DNA of 64,000 nt from Paracoccus aestuariivivens (lineage in GTDB: Bacteria; Pseudomonadota; Alphaproteobacteria; Rhodobacterales; Rhodobacteraceae), in contig NZ_WMIE01000002.1 of the NCBI RefSeq assembly GCF_009711225.1, forward strand, positions 248,001-312,000, given 5' to 3'. Position numbers and translations under genes: made by a program. The notes under the pieces are model-generated. The model was not told the origin of the DNA and made no database searches. It worked only from the letters and a program-made list of their open reading frames with translations. This document shows, one piece after another, positions 1 through 8,368 of the stretch (positions are counted from its first letter, which is position 1; each line of letters opens with the position of its first letter).

Positions 1-872
1 TCGATACAGTTGTGTTCGACAAGACCGGAACGCTGACGATGGGCGTACCGCAGCTTGTCTCGCTGGACCCGTTGCCTGTGGCGCTTCGCCCGTTCGCCTT
101 GGTTCTGGCGCAAGGCTCGTCCCATCCACTGGCGCAGGCCCTGGCGCAGGCGGTGCTAAAAGATGGGGTCAGTGCCGCCCAAGTGACCGATCTGCGCGAA
201 TTGCCGGGTGACGGAGTAAGCGCGCTGGCGAAGGGTGTCCCTATCCGGCTTGGTCGGGCGGAATGGCTCGGGGCCAGTCATGGCGATGCGACGCTTTCGG
301 CCAGTTGGTTCCAGATGGGAGATTCACCCGCGATTCGACTGGAATTTGCCGACCGCCTTCGACCCGGAGCCAAGGATTGCGTGGCGCAGATCCTGCAATC
401 GGGTAGGCGCGTTCTGCTGCTGTCTGGCGATGCTCCGCCGGTCGTACGCGATCTGGCGGACAGGCTCGAGATCAAGGATTGGCGGGCGGGCATTTCGCCT
501 CAGGGCAAGGCCGAGGCGGTGCGGGCCCTGTCCGATCAGGGGCAAAAGGTGCTGATGGTCGGCGATGGCCTTAATGATACCGCCGCACTGAGCGTCGCGC
601 ATGTTTCGCTGTCACCCGCCTCGGCGCTGGATGCAGCGCGAACCGCCTCGGATATGGTGATGCTGGGCAATGATCTTGCTCCGGTGGCCGAGGCGCTGGC
701 TGTTGCACGTCGCGCAAGGTCGAGGATCAAAGAGAACTTTGGCATCTCGATTCTATACAATATAGTCGCGGTTCCTTTTGCCATTCTGGGGTTCGCGACT
801 CCCTTGATGGCGGCATTGGCGATGTCGCTAAGCTCGATCAGCGTGACGCTGAACGCGTTGCGACTACGCTGA
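1..872 (+). CDS. ccoI: Cu+-type P-type ATPase CcoI/FixI, C-terminal part (5' truncated by window edge)
   Basis: This is the C-terminal part of a heavy-metal-transporting P-type ATPase; the reading frame is open from base 3 and continues upstream of the window. The phosphorylation motif DKTGTLT lies at the left edge (Asp codon 18-20), and the hinge motif GDGLNDTAAL is near base 560. The last ~60 residues form the final pair of membrane helices. The N-terminal metal-binding domain and the CPC helix are outside the window. The family pumps copper out of the cytoplasm; CcoI members supply copper for cbb3 cytochrome oxidase. I choose CcoI over a detoxifying CopA because ccoS follows 10 bp downstream, the usual end of a ccoGHIS operon. 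Confidence 0.87.
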   Translation, partial: DTVVFDKTGTLTMGVPQLVSLDPLPVALRPFALVLAQGSSHPLAQALAQAVLKDGVSAAQVTDLRELPGDGVSALAKGVPIRLGRAEWLGASHGDATLSASWFQMGDSPAIRLEFADRLRPGAKDCVAQILQSGRRVLLLSGDAPPVVRDLADRLEIKDWRAGISPQGKAEAVRALSDQGQKVLMVGDGLNDTAALSVAHVSLSPASALDAARTASDMVMLGNDLAPVAEALAVARRARSRIKENFGISILYNIVAVPFAILGFATPLMAALAMSLSSISVTLNALRLR

Positions 873-882
873 AAGGGTTGGC

Positions 883-1041
883 ATGGAAATTCTGGCGATC
901 CTCATTCCGGTTTCACTTGGCCTCGGCGCTGCTGGGCTGGCAGCTTTTATCTGGGCGTTGCGCGGCAGGCAGTATGACGATCCCAAGGGCGATGCAGAGC
1001 GTATCCTGCGCAAGGATTGGGACGAGCACCCAAAGCCCTGA
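883..1041 (+). CDS. ccoS: cbb3-type cytochrome oxidase assembly protein CcoS
   Basis: This 52-residue protein starts MEILAILIPVS, has one membrane helix at about residues 3-26, and continues with a short cytoplasmic tail that contains YDDPKGDAERIL. The Y-DDP-GDA-RIL pattern directly after a single N-terminal helix is characteristic of CcoS. The family is needed to insert the redox cofactors, haem and CuB, into the CcoN subunit. The gene starts 10 bp after the end of ccoI, so both are probably in one transcript. It is easily missed because it is so short. Confidence 0.9.
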   Translation: MEILAILIPVSLGLGAAGLAAFIWALRGRQYDDPKGDAERILRKDWDEHPKP

Positions 1042-1060
1042 ACGGGGCTGGAGCGGTCCA

Positions 1061-1092
1061 AAAACAAACCGCCCGGCAATTGACCGGGCGGT
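1061..1092 (-). terminator. Intrinsic terminator of the D,D-carboxypeptidase gene
   Basis: ACCGCCCGG (1068-1076) pairs perfectly with CCGGGCGGT (1084-1092) around a 7-nt loop. On the minus strand the hairpin is followed by a T-rich tail (TTTGTTTTT), so it terminates the carboxypeptidase transcript. It may also stop ccoS transcription from the other side, but the plus-strand tail is not T-rich. Confidence 0.8.
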
Positions 1093-1125
1093 GAAGTTTA
1101 TCTGCGCAGTTTGCCTCGGGATCGG

Positions 1126-2796
1126 TTAAGGTCCGGTCACCGTGCAGTTTTGCTGACGCGCAGCAAGTCGTCCGCAAGCCAGCTCCGCCATCTCTTTCGA
1201 GATACCGACGAAAATTGCTTCGTATCCGCGCGAGTTCGTTTCGACGCGGCTGGCTGCATTGCCCAGCGAGGAGTTTTCTTGCAGGGCGGTGCGCAGAAGG
1301 AGTTGTTCCGCTTCGCGTTGCGAGCGGTAAAGACCAAGCGAAACACCATAGGCGCTGCCATTGGCACTGTTGCGGTTGACGATCTGGGTCGCCTCGGGCG
1401 CTGCAATACCGTTCGGCTCACGCGAGGCGAGGATGATGGAATCAGGTTGTTCGGCGGGCTCATCTGATGCCCGAGCCGCACTGAGCATGAATAGCGAGGG
1501 CGTTCCCGGCTGGGCGAGACTTGCCGATTTGTCACGCAGTGGCGATGCGACCGGCCGGAGGATTTGTTCCTCGGAGGTCGTATCGGCGGGGGCGTCCCCT
1601 TCGGGGCGGCTGCTCGGGCGGGCAGAGGTCGCGCCAAGATCGTCGGTGCCTTTCGTCGAGGCGGAAGCGACTGGCGGCAGCGGCTTGCGGGCAGGACGGG
1701 CATCGCCCTCAGTCTTTCGGTTACGCGCCTGGGCTTTGGCGACGGCAGCCGAAATAGCGGCCGGTGTCACGATTGCGACCGTCGAAGCGCGGGCAACAGG
1801 TCGGTCCGAAGCAGAAAGCGCCGGGGTCTGAGCCACAGGTGCCGCAGCAACGGGCGTCGGCTCGACGCGGGCGACCTGAACGCGACGGGCGACTTTTTTC
1901 TCGACCATCAGCAGTTCAGGTGCGGCGGGCTTTACCTCGCGAACGTTTTTTGGCGCACTTCCAAATCCGGCATCCAGAAGCTGGGCCATGACCTGATTGC
2001 GATGCGCGGTCGAATTGCCGCCCATGACGGTTGCGATGATCCGCTTCGAGCCGCGCTTGGCCGAGGCCGTCAGGTTGAAGCCGGCCGCGCGGGTATATCC
2101 GGTCTTGATGCCGTCTGCTCCCTCGTAGCTGTCAAGGAAGCGCTTGTTGGTGCTGGAGACGGTCGCGATTCCGGCATCGGCCGAACGCCGCGAGAAGATC
2201 GAGTAATATTGCGGGAAATCGTAGAACAAGCGGCGACCCAGCGTGGTCATGTCGCGTGCCGTCGAATAATGGCCCTCGATCGTCAGGCCGTTGGCGTTGC
2301 GGAAGTTGGTGTTCCGCATCCCCAGAGCCCTGGCCATCGCCGTCATCTGCGCGGCGAATTTGGCTTCGGATCCCGCGAGGTTTTCTCCGATGGTCGTTGC
2401 CGCGTCGTTGGCCGATTTCACGGCAGCGGCACGGATCAGATAGCGCAGCTCAATTTTCTGGCCGGGCTTTAGACCCAGCCGCGACGGCGGTTGCGCTGCC
2501 GCATGGTTCGTCACGGTGAACTTGGAATCCAGACGAACCTGACCGCGTTCGATGGCGGTGAACGCCATATACAACGTCATCATCTTGGTCAGAGAGGCCG
2601 GATGCAGCCGCGTATCGGCGTTCTGCGAATAGATCTCCTTGCCGGAGCGTGCATCCATCACGAAAGCGGCGAAGGGTGCTGCCGCAACGGACATGGGCAG
2701 GGCCCATGCAAATAGGATCATCAGTCCGACTCGGACCTGTTTGGTGATTCTGCTCACTGTCCCGGTCTCTTCTGCCTCTGAGGGTCGGTTCAACAT
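1126..2796 (-). CDS. D-alanyl-D-alanine carboxypeptidase (peptidase S11) with long C-terminal extension
   Basis: A periplasmic penicillin-binding protein that removes the terminal D-Ala from peptidoglycan stem peptides. An N-terminal signal segment ends near AAAAPF (about residue 41). The three active-site motifs of S11 enzymes are visible: SLTK (68-71), SAN (128-130) and KTG (231-233). The catalytic domain ends near residue 285. A Pro/Ala-rich, probably disordered stretch of about 170 residues follows, and the last ~80 residues (from about NRNSANGSAYGVSLG) resemble a SPOR domain, which in other proteins binds denuded glycan strands at the division site. A start at Val14 or Met26 is also possible. 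The gene stands alone and convergent to ccoS. Confidence 0.88.
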   Translation of the reverse strand: MLNRPSEAEETGTVSRITKQVRVGLMILFAWALPMSVAAAPFAAFVMDARSGKEIYSQNADTRLHPASLTKMMTLYMAFTAIERGQVRLDSKFTVTNHAAAQPPSRLGLKPGQKIELRYLIRAAAVKSANDAATTIGENLAGSEAKFAAQMTAMARALGMRNTNFRNANGLTIEGHYSTARDMTTLGRRLFYDFPQYYSIFSRRSADAGIATVSSTNKRFLDSYEGADGIKTGYTRAAGFNLTASAKRGSKRIIATVMGGNSTAHRNQVMAQLLDAGFGSAPKNVREVKPAAPELLMVEKKVARRVQVARVEPTPVAAAPVAQTPALSASDRPVARASTVAIVTPAAISAAVAKAQARNRKTEGDARPARKPLPPVASASTKGTDDLGATSARPSSRPEGDAPADTTSEEQILRPVASPLRDKSASLAQPGTPSLFMLSAARASDEPAEQPDSIILASREPNGIAAPEATQIVNRNSANGSAYGVSLGLYRSQREAEQLLLRTALQENSSLGNAASRVETNSRGYEAIFVGISKEMAELACGRLAARQQNCTVTGP

Positions 2797-2979
2797 GCCG
2801 ACCCTTCATTAATATTTGGACAATATCACGGCTTCGGTGGTTCGAAAACTGTAACTTTACGTTGATTCCCAGTAAATCCGGCATCTGGAGACGTTAATGC
2901 ATTTGCGAACGGGGGCTTACATCGGGTCAGAAAGGCCCTATATTCGTGTCTTGATCAAACTGACCCCATTGCAGCCGAC

Positions 2980-3312
2980 GTGACAGATCCGTTCATGACC
3001 AATCTTCCCCATGACCGTGAGGATGTCGAACTTGCGGTCAAGACAAAGCCGCGCACGAAGCGCCCTCCGTTGTATAAGGTTCTGCTTTTGAATGACGACT
3101 TCACTCCGATGGAGTTTGTCGTGCATGTGCTTGAGCGCCTGTTCAACATGACGCATGCGCAGGCCATCGAAATCATGCTGACCGTCCATCGCAAAGGTGT
3201 GGCGGTTGTCGGCGTGTTCTCGCACGAGATCGCCGAAACCAAGGTGGCGCAGGTGATGGAGCTTGCGCGCCGTCAGCAGCATCCGCTGCAATGTACAATG
3301 GAAAAAGAGTAA
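2980..3312 (+). CDS. clpS: ATP-dependent Clp protease adaptor ClpS
   Basis: A 110-residue ClpS adaptor, which delivers N-end-rule substrates to ClpA-ClpP. The core [18 protein letters not shown], the following helix with [13 protein letters not shown], and the [15 protein letters not shown] strand match the family closely, including the Asn-Asp pair and the downstream His that line the N-degron pocket. The GTG start at 2980 is used here; ATG at 2995 would shorten it by five residues. It is the first gene of a tight three-gene group: the methyltransferase begins 3 bp after its stop. Confidence 0.93.
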   Translation: MTDPFMTNLPHDREDVELAVKTKPRTKRPPLYKVLLLNDDFTPMEFVVHVLERLFNMTHAQAIEIMLTVHRKGVAVVGVFSHEIAETKVAQVMELARRQQHPLQCTMEKE

Positions 3313-3315
3313 AAC

Positions 3316-4335
3316 GTGGCAGGTTCCCGGCTGGAGCTCGTATTTGGCGGCTTGCCGCCTGAAGGTCGCTTGTTGCTGATTGGCGCAAGTGCCGAGAGCG
3401 ATATGATCCATTTCGACACCGCACGGACGCAGATCGTCCAGCGGATGTTTCCCGATGTTCAGGCGCTGAAAGGGCAGGGCTTCGCGCCCGTCAGTCAGGC
3501 CGAGGGCGAGTTTGACGCAGCCGTTGTCTTTCTTCCCCGCGCCCGAGCCGAAGCCCGCGCGCGTATCGCCGAGGCCGTGGCTCATCTGGCTGACGGCGCC
3601 TCGCTTTGGATCGATGGACAGAAAACCGACGGTGTTGACGCGGTTCTGAAAGAATTGCGCGGCCTTGCTGAAGTCGAAGAGGTGCACTCCCGCGCCCATG
3701 GCAAGATCTTCCGCGTAACCTTGCCGAAATCCGACTGGATTCCCGAAGATTGGGCCGCCCGCGACCATGAGCCTGCTCCGGGCTTTGTGACCCGCCCCGG
3801 TGTTTTTTCGGCGGATGCGCCGGACCCTGCATCCGAGGCGTTGGCGGCGCACCTGCCCGAAAAACTGCCAAGCCGCATCGTCGATCTGGGTGCGGGTTGG
3901 GGCTGGCTTTCGGCGCAGATCCTGAAACATCCCGGCGTTAGCACGCTTCATCTGGTCGAGGCCGATTCGGTCGCATTGGATTGCGCCAAGCGCAACCTCA
4001 CTGATCCGCGCGCCCAATTCCATTGGGCCGACGCGCTGGATTTCCGCCTGCCCGAGCCGGTGAATGGCGTGGTGATGAATCCGCCTTTCCACGAGGGGCG
4101 CATTGCCAATCCCAAGCTGGGCGCTGGCTTCATCCGTGCCGCTGCTAAGTTGCTGACAGGTTCAGGGCGGCTCTGGATGGTTGCAAACCGGCATTTGCCT
4201 TATGAACAGACCCTGCGCGACGTATTTGGCGATGTGCAGGAACTGGGCGGAGATTCCCGCTTCAAAATCTTGACTGCCACCGGCGCGAAGCGTCCGGGAA
4301 AACCGCAGCCATCGCCGAAAGGGCGCCGCAGATGA
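3316..4335 (+). CDS. RsmC-like class I methyltransferase (16S rRNA guanine-N2)
   Basis: A SAM-dependent methyltransferase of the RsmC/RlmG type. The C-terminal half carries the SAM-binding motif VDLGAGWGWLS (around residue 189) and the catalytic NPPF motif (around residue 254), which is typical of N-methylation of guanine or adenine. The N-terminal half looks like the degenerate methyltransferase domain that RsmC uses for rRNA binding. In E. coli RsmC makes m2G1207 in 16S rRNA; the exact target here is inferred. Start is GTG, 3 bp after clpS. The stop overlaps the next start by 4 bp (ATGA), so translation is probably coupled. The C-terminus is basic (PKGRRR). Confidence 0.8.
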   Translation: MAGSRLELVFGGLPPEGRLLLIGASAESDMIHFDTARTQIVQRMFPDVQALKGQGFAPVSQAEGEFDAAVVFLPRARAEARARIAEAVAHLADGASLWIDGQKTDGVDAVLKELRGLAEVEEVHSRAHGKIFRVTLPKSDWIPEDWAARDHEPAPGFVTRPGVFSADAPDPASEALAAHLPEKLPSRIVDLGAGWGWLSAQILKHPGVSTLHLVEADSVALDCAKRNLTDPRAQFHWADALDFRLPEPVNGVVMNPPFHEGRIANPKLGAGFIRAAAKLLTGSGRLWMVANRHLPYEQTLRDVFGDVQELGGDSRFKILTATGAKRPGKPQPSPKGRRR

Positions 4336-5150
4336 GCCTATCAGTACAGGGCCGCACCGCCATTGTCACCGGAGCGGCACGGGGACTTGGCCTTGCTATC
4401 GCCCGCCATCTGGCCGATGCGGGTGCGAATGTCATGTTCGCCGACAGTGATGAAAGCGCGCTTGAAGCCGAGCTGAGCGGTGAAGCCCTGACTGACGGGC
4501 CTATTCGCGCTTTTGCCGGCGATCTGGGGCAAAAGCTGACGATGGCCAATCTGGTTTCGGCGACCATTGATGCGTTCGACCGGATCGACATTCTTGTAAA
4601 CGCACATCGCGCCGTGCAGCCCTGCGATCCGTTGGCGATCACCGACGAGATCATGGGCGACATGATGCGCGAGAACATGACGGCCGGTCTGAAACTGACA
4701 CAAATGGTCGCCAAACGCATGGTCGCGCAGGCCGAGGCCGATGCCGAGTCGGGCGTTGCCACCTCGCAGAACGGTGCGATCATCAACCTGACGTCACTGG
4801 CTGCGGATCGGCCCCAGCCCCAGATGCTGGCATATTCGATTGCCAGCGCCGCGCAGGCGCAGGCGACGCGTTCAATGGCGATGGCGCTGGCATCGAAACG
4901 GATCAGGGTCAACGGAATCGCTTTCGGCTCGATGTTGTCGAACCAGCTTCAACTGAACCTGCGCGAGGATCCGGGGCTGCGCGACCGTCTGGTGGCCGCG
5001 ACACCGTTGGGACGGATCGCCGCGGCGGATGAATTGGGACCGGTAGTGCAGTTTCTGGCCAGCGACGGTGCTGCTTTCATCACCGGCCAGATCCTGCGGG
5101 TCGATGGCGGGCGCAGCATCTGCGATCCGTTGGGACAGGACGCTTTCTAA
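4332..5150 (+). CDS. Short-chain dehydrogenase/reductase family protein with degenerate active site
   Basis: A Rossmann-fold SDR protein of 272 residues. The NAD(P)-binding TGAARGLG motif is at residues 13-20, and the end carries the usual GQILRVDGG. The catalytic Ser (155) and Tyr (168) are at normal spacing, but the active-site lysine of YxxxK is replaced by Ser172 (YSIAS), and the structural NNAG motif reads NAHR (90-93). It may therefore be a weak or non-catalytic member. It is translationally coupled to the methyltransferase upstream. The substrate is unknown. Its stop overlaps that of the convergent lipoprotein gene. Confidence 0.75.
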   Translation: MSLSVQGRTAIVTGAARGLGLAIARHLADAGANVMFADSDESALEAELSGEALTDGPIRAFAGDLGQKLTMANLVSATIDAFDRIDILVNAHRAVQPCDPLAITDEIMGDMMRENMTAGLKLTQMVAKRMVAQAEADAESGVATSQNGAIINLTSLAADRPQPQMLAYSIASAAQAQATRSMAMALASKRIRVNGIAFGSMLSNQLQLNLREDPGLRDRLVAATPLGRIAAADELGPVVQFLASDGAAFITGQILRVDGGRSICDPLGQDAF

Positions 5151-5563
5151 CCCTTTTTCTCCTCGGGGAAGGCTGCTTTGCAGGTATTGACGGCATTGAC
5201 TGCGGAAGGGGTCAGTGCCTTTTTCCTTTCAACAAGGTTATCTCGCTTGCGTGTCTCGGATGCGGGGTCGATGGGGACTCGGTAGCGCTCGATATCGGTG
5301 ACGTCGCGCAGGCAGGTCCGGTAGGCCACGCGCCGGTTTCCGTCCCGATCAACGAAGAAGTACGGACAATCGTCGACCTCGGTGCGGACCACCTGCCGTT
5401 CCTCCCAAGCGTAGCCGCGCGCGAGATTGCCTTCAACCTCCGCAAGAAGACGGGATACAGTTCTGTATTCACTGGTATTTCGTCCGATGCACCGCTCTTG
5501 GGGGGTGCCGCATGCGGTCAGGATCAGGACGGGCAGCAGACCAAGCGCGATATTGCGGGGCAT
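5147..5563 (-). CDS. Putative outer-membrane lipoprotein, unknown function
   Basis: A 138-residue protein whose best start is MPRNIALGLLPVLILTACG, giving a typical lipoprotein signal with lipobox LTAC. A start 20 codons upstream is open but would put a non-hydrophobic leader before the signal. The mature part has several cysteines (for example TACG, ERCIG, DDCPY, YRTCL, VNTCK) that could form disulphides. It is convergent with the SDR gene and divergent from hemF. I recognise no domain and assign no function. Confidence 0.65.
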   Translation of the reverse strand: MPRNIALGLLPVLILTACGTPQERCIGRNTSEYRTVSRLLAEVEGNLARGYAWEERQVVRTEVDDCPYFFVDRDGNRRVAYRTCLRDVTDIERYRVPIDPASETRKRDNLVERKKALTPSAVNAVNTCKAAFPEEKKG

Positions 5564-5642
5564 GGACGGTATCTCTAGTTGTTTGGAACAGGATATGGCC
5601 GGTTCCTGATCCGGGCAATTCACGAATGCAGGGAATATCGCG

Positions 5643-6503
5643 ATGCAGATGCAGCTTGAACGAGAGACCGCAGCGGCTTGGTTCCGCGAATTGCGCGACC
5701 GGATTGTCGCGGCCTTCGAAGGGCTCGAGGATCGCGGTCCTGATCAGCTTCCATCCGGTCGATTCGAGGTCCGCGAAACCCGCCGAGCGGATGGCGGTGG
5801 CGGCGGACTGATGTCCGTCATGCGTGACGGTCGCGTATTCGAGAAGGTCGGCGTCAACTGGTCGGCCGTTCATGGCGAATTGTCCGCCTCTGCCCGCAGC
5901 GCCATGGCCGCGCGGGGCGTGCCTGGGATCGAGGACGATCCGCGTTTCTGGGCTTCTGGGATCAGCCTTGTGGCGCATATGCGCAATCCGCATGCACCGG
6001 CAGTCCACATGAATACGCGGATGTTCTGGACTCCTGCCGCATGGTGGTTCGGTGGTGGAACCGACCTGAACCCCTGTCTGGAATATGCCGAGGATACCGC
6101 GCATTTCCACGATACCCTGAAAACCGCATGTGCTCCGCATGGCGCGGATTATTATGACCGGTTCAAGGATTGGGCGGATGAATATTTCTATATCCCGCAT
6201 CGGCAACGCGCCCGCGGGGTGGGCGGCATTTTCTACGACGACCTGAATACCGGCGACTGGCAGGCGGATTTCGCCTTTACCAAAGCTGTCGGCGAGGCGT
6301 TTCTGCCGGCCTTCCTGCCGCTGGCCGAGGCGCGGATGAAGCAAGACTGGACCGAGGCCGACCGCGACGTGCAACTTGTGCATCGCGGACTGTATGCCGA
6401 GTATAACCTTGTCTATGATCGCGGCACGAAATTCGGTCTGGCCACGGGCCATGACGCCGATGCGGTGCTGATGAGCCTGCCGCCGCTAGCGAAATGGGTC
6501 TGA
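5643..6503 (+). CDS. hemF: Oxygen-dependent coproporphyrinogen-III oxidase
   Basis: HemF converts coproporphyrinogen III to protoporphyrinogen IX with O2, in the cytoplasm, as part of haem synthesis. The 286-residue length is close to the usual ~300. Family blocks are clear: SLVAHMRNPHAPAVHMNTRMF, WWFGGGTDLNP, IPHRQRARGVGGIFYDDL, and the C-terminal YAEYNLVYDRGTKFGLATG followed by LMSLPP. A second in-frame ATG lies two codons downstream. It stands alone, with a strong bidirectional terminator directly after the stop. Aerobic haem synthesis fits the respiratory genes elsewhere in the window. Confidence 0.96.
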   Translation: MQMQLERETAAAWFRELRDRIVAAFEGLEDRGPDQLPSGRFEVRETRRADGGGGGLMSVMRDGRVFEKVGVNWSAVHGELSASARSAMAARGVPGIEDDPRFWASGISLVAHMRNPHAPAVHMNTRMFWTPAAWWFGGGTDLNPCLEYAEDTAHFHDTLKTACAPHGADYYDRFKDWADEYFYIPHRQRARGVGGIFYDDLNTGDWQADFAFTKAVGEAFLPAFLPLAEARMKQDWTEADRDVQLVHRGLYAEYNLVYDRGTKFGLATGHDADAVLMSLPPLAKWV

Positions 6504-6509
6504 AACGAA

Positions 6510-6533
6510 AACGCCGCACCCGAGTGCGGCGTT
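6510..6533. terminator. Bidirectional terminator between hemF and the acetyltransferase gene
   Basis: AACGCCGCAC (6510-6519) pairs with GTGCGGCGTT (6524-6533) around a CCGA tetraloop, between two convergent genes. A-rich flank on the left (GAAACGAA) and T-containing flank on the right support use from both sides. Confidence 0.75.
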
Positions 6534-6536
6534 CAT

Positions 6537-7085
6537 TCATTCAGCCGATTTAACGACTCTGGCCGGGTTGCCGGCGACAGTCACGCCGGGCGACACATCA
6601 TGCGTCACGACCGAGCCAGCCCCGACAATGGCACCGTTTCCAATCGTGATACCTGGCAGGATGATCGCCCCACCACCGATCCAGACATCGTCTCCGATCG
6701 TGATGGGCGCACCGTATTCGATGCCGCGTCGGCGCTTGTCGGCGTCGCGCGGGTGATCGGGGGTTAGCAGTTGCACCATAGGCCCGAACTGGCAACGTGC
6801 GCCGATGCGGATTTCGCACACATCCAGAAAAACGCAGCCGAAATTCACGAAGCAATCCGGTCCGAAATGGATGTGCTTGCCATAATCGACCGAGAACGGC
6901 GCGCGGATCACCGCACCGTTCCATGTGCCAAGCAACTGGGTCAAAGTCCGTGCGCGCGTCTTGTCGCCCACGATGGTCTGGTTGTAGTCGCGCATCAGCC
7001 CCTGCGCGGTTTTGCGCATGGCCACCAATTCCCCGTCACCCGGCGCGTAGGTGTGGCCGGCCAGCATGTCCTCGCGCGCGGTCAA
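6537..7085 (-). CDS. Maltose O-acetyltransferase-like sugar acetyltransferase (left-handed beta-helix)
   Basis: A 182-residue hexapeptide-repeat acetyltransferase of the Maa/LacA/NodL group, which moves acetyl from acetyl-CoA to a sugar hydroxyl. The N-terminal TAREDMLAG matches the usual family start, so I place the start at TTG 7085; the open frame further upstream is only read-through of the next gene. Repeats run from about VNFGCVFLDVCEIRIG to IIGNGAIVGAGSVV, and the end has the usual GNPARVVK. The catalytic His is in LLTPDHPRD. The TTG overlaps the sufT stop (TTGA), so the gene probably depends on translational coupling. Confidence 0.85.
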   Translation of the reverse strand: MTAREDMLAGHTYAPGDGELVAMRKTAQGLMRDYNQTIVGDKTRARTLTQLLGTWNGAVIRAPFSVDYGKHIHFGPDCFVNFGCVFLDVCEIRIGARCQFGPMVQLLTPDHPRDADKRRRGIEYGAPITIGDDVWIGGGAIILPGITIGNGAIVGAGSVVTHDVSPGVTVAGNPARVVKSAE

Positions 7086-7441
7086 ATGAAGCCAAGCTCC
7101 AGTCGGGCCTCGTCGGACATCATGTCCATGCCCCATTGCGGCTGGAAGGTCATCTCGACATCGACCTGCTTGACGCCGGGAAGGGGTTCGACAGCGTCGG
7201 CGACCCAACCGGGCATTTCGCCCGCGACGGGGCAACCCGGCGCAGTCAGGGTCATGATGACGCGAACGACGTTCTCATCGTTGATGTCGATCGTATAGAT
7301 CAACCCGAGGTCAAAGATATTGACCGGGATTTCGGGGTCATAGACGGTCTTGCAGGCCTCAACCACGCTGTCATAAAGCGGGTGCTCGGTCGTGGAGGGG
7401 GCGATCAACGGATCACCTTCCTTGAGATTTTCGGTCGTCAT
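7082..7441 (-). CDS. sufT: SufT/MIP18-family Fe-S cluster assembly protein (DUF59)
   Basis: A 119-residue protein with the MIP18/DUF59 signature: DPEIPVNIFDLGLIY near residue 35 and the conserved cysteine in TLTAPGCPVAGEMP. The C-terminal V-V-MTFQPQW-MDMMSDEAR block matches SufT of the SUF system, which helps mature Fe-S proteins, probably by handing over clusters. No other suf genes are present in the window. It overlaps the acetyltransferase by 4 bp. The family also includes PaaD, but the other paa oxygenase genes are absent here. Confidence 0.87.
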   Translation of the reverse strand: MTTENLKEGDPLIAPSTTEHPLYDSVVEACKTVYDPEIPVNIFDLGLIYTIDINDENVVRVIMTLTAPGCPVAGEMPGWVADAVEPLPGVKQVDVEMTFQPQWGMDMMSDEARLELGFI

Positions 7442-7517
7442 GCGGCACGTCCTGTCAATGCTTGCGGATTATATAGGACTCCGGACCGTCGGGGTCCAGT
7501 GTGCAAGCAAGACGTGA

Positions 7518-8270
7518 TTAGAAACGAAAGTTCAACCGGCGCGCGATACCGAGATTGATTTCCGGCTGGTTGCGTTCCTGTACGATCGGGCTGTCGCCCG
7601 CATCGTTCAGCAGGCGTCCGAAGGTGACCTTGCCCAGAATCGAGGTCTTGGGCGTCAAGCTATAGCGCGCTTCAAGCGCGATATTGGCCGCGTAGATCCC
7701 GCCAGACGGATCATAGGCATCGAAATTGGGCGAGGCGGCGGCCTCATCCTCGGTCACGCCGAAATAGGTTCCAGTGAACGAATCGTCGCCCAGTTGCAGT
7801 TCGGCGGTGGTCCATAGGGTCAGCTTGTCGTTGACGATGAAACGGTATTTGGTCCCGATTTCGCCGACCAGACCGTCATGCCCGCCCACGCCGACGCGGA
7901 CTGCGCCGTAGCTGGTCGCGTCGCCTGCGACATAGTTCAGACGCAGACCGACTTCGCCGGTCCAGTCGATGTCGTCCATGCCTTCCAGTTCGTCATGGTC
8001 CTTGGCGTCGCGATCCCCGATATAGCCGAAGGACGGGATCAGCGAGAAACCTTGCTTTTCGGTGCCGTCCTCGACACCCAGCGTCAGGTTGCGCATCGTT
8101 CCCCACGGACCCAGTTCGGCATCGTCCGAGCCGAAATAGCTTGGACCATAGCTGATACCGGCGCCGACATCGAATGATGCTTCGCTGATATTATTGATCC
8201 ATTGCGCGCTTGCTGGCAGAGCGAACGATGTGGCGGTCAATAGGGCAATAGCAAACAGGTGGCGCATCAT
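7518..8270 (-). CDS. MipA/OmpV family outer-membrane protein
   Basis: A 250-residue outer-membrane beta-barrel protein. A clear signal peptide ends at LPASAQ (about residue 23). The mature part has alternating aromatic/polar strands, the family segment GAGISYGPSYFGSDD near the N-terminus, and a C-terminal phenylalanine (LNFRF) as expected for BAM-dependent assembly. MipA in E. coli scaffolds a peptidoglycan-synthesising complex; OmpV members are porin-like. The function here cannot be narrowed further. It is a single gene between sufT and the ABC-F gene. Confidence 0.85.
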   Translation of the reverse strand: MMRHLFAIALLTATSFALPASAQWINNISEASFDVGAGISYGPSYFGSDDAELGPWGTMRNLTLGVEDGTEKQGFSLIPSFGYIGDRDAKDHDELEGMDDIDWTGEVGLRLNYVAGDATSYGAVRVGVGGHDGLVGEIGTKYRFIVNDKLTLWTTAELQLGDDSFTGTYFGVTEDEAAASPNFDAYDPSGGIYAANIALEARYSLTPKTSILGKVTFGRLLNDAGDSPIVQERNQPEINLGIARRLNFRF

Positions 8271-8368
8271 TTAATCCGGGAACTTGTTGCCGCAACCTAT
8301 TGACGATTCTTATCTCACCAACAACCGTTGAACAGCCGGGATAACACGATATTTCCCGACTGTTGCAT

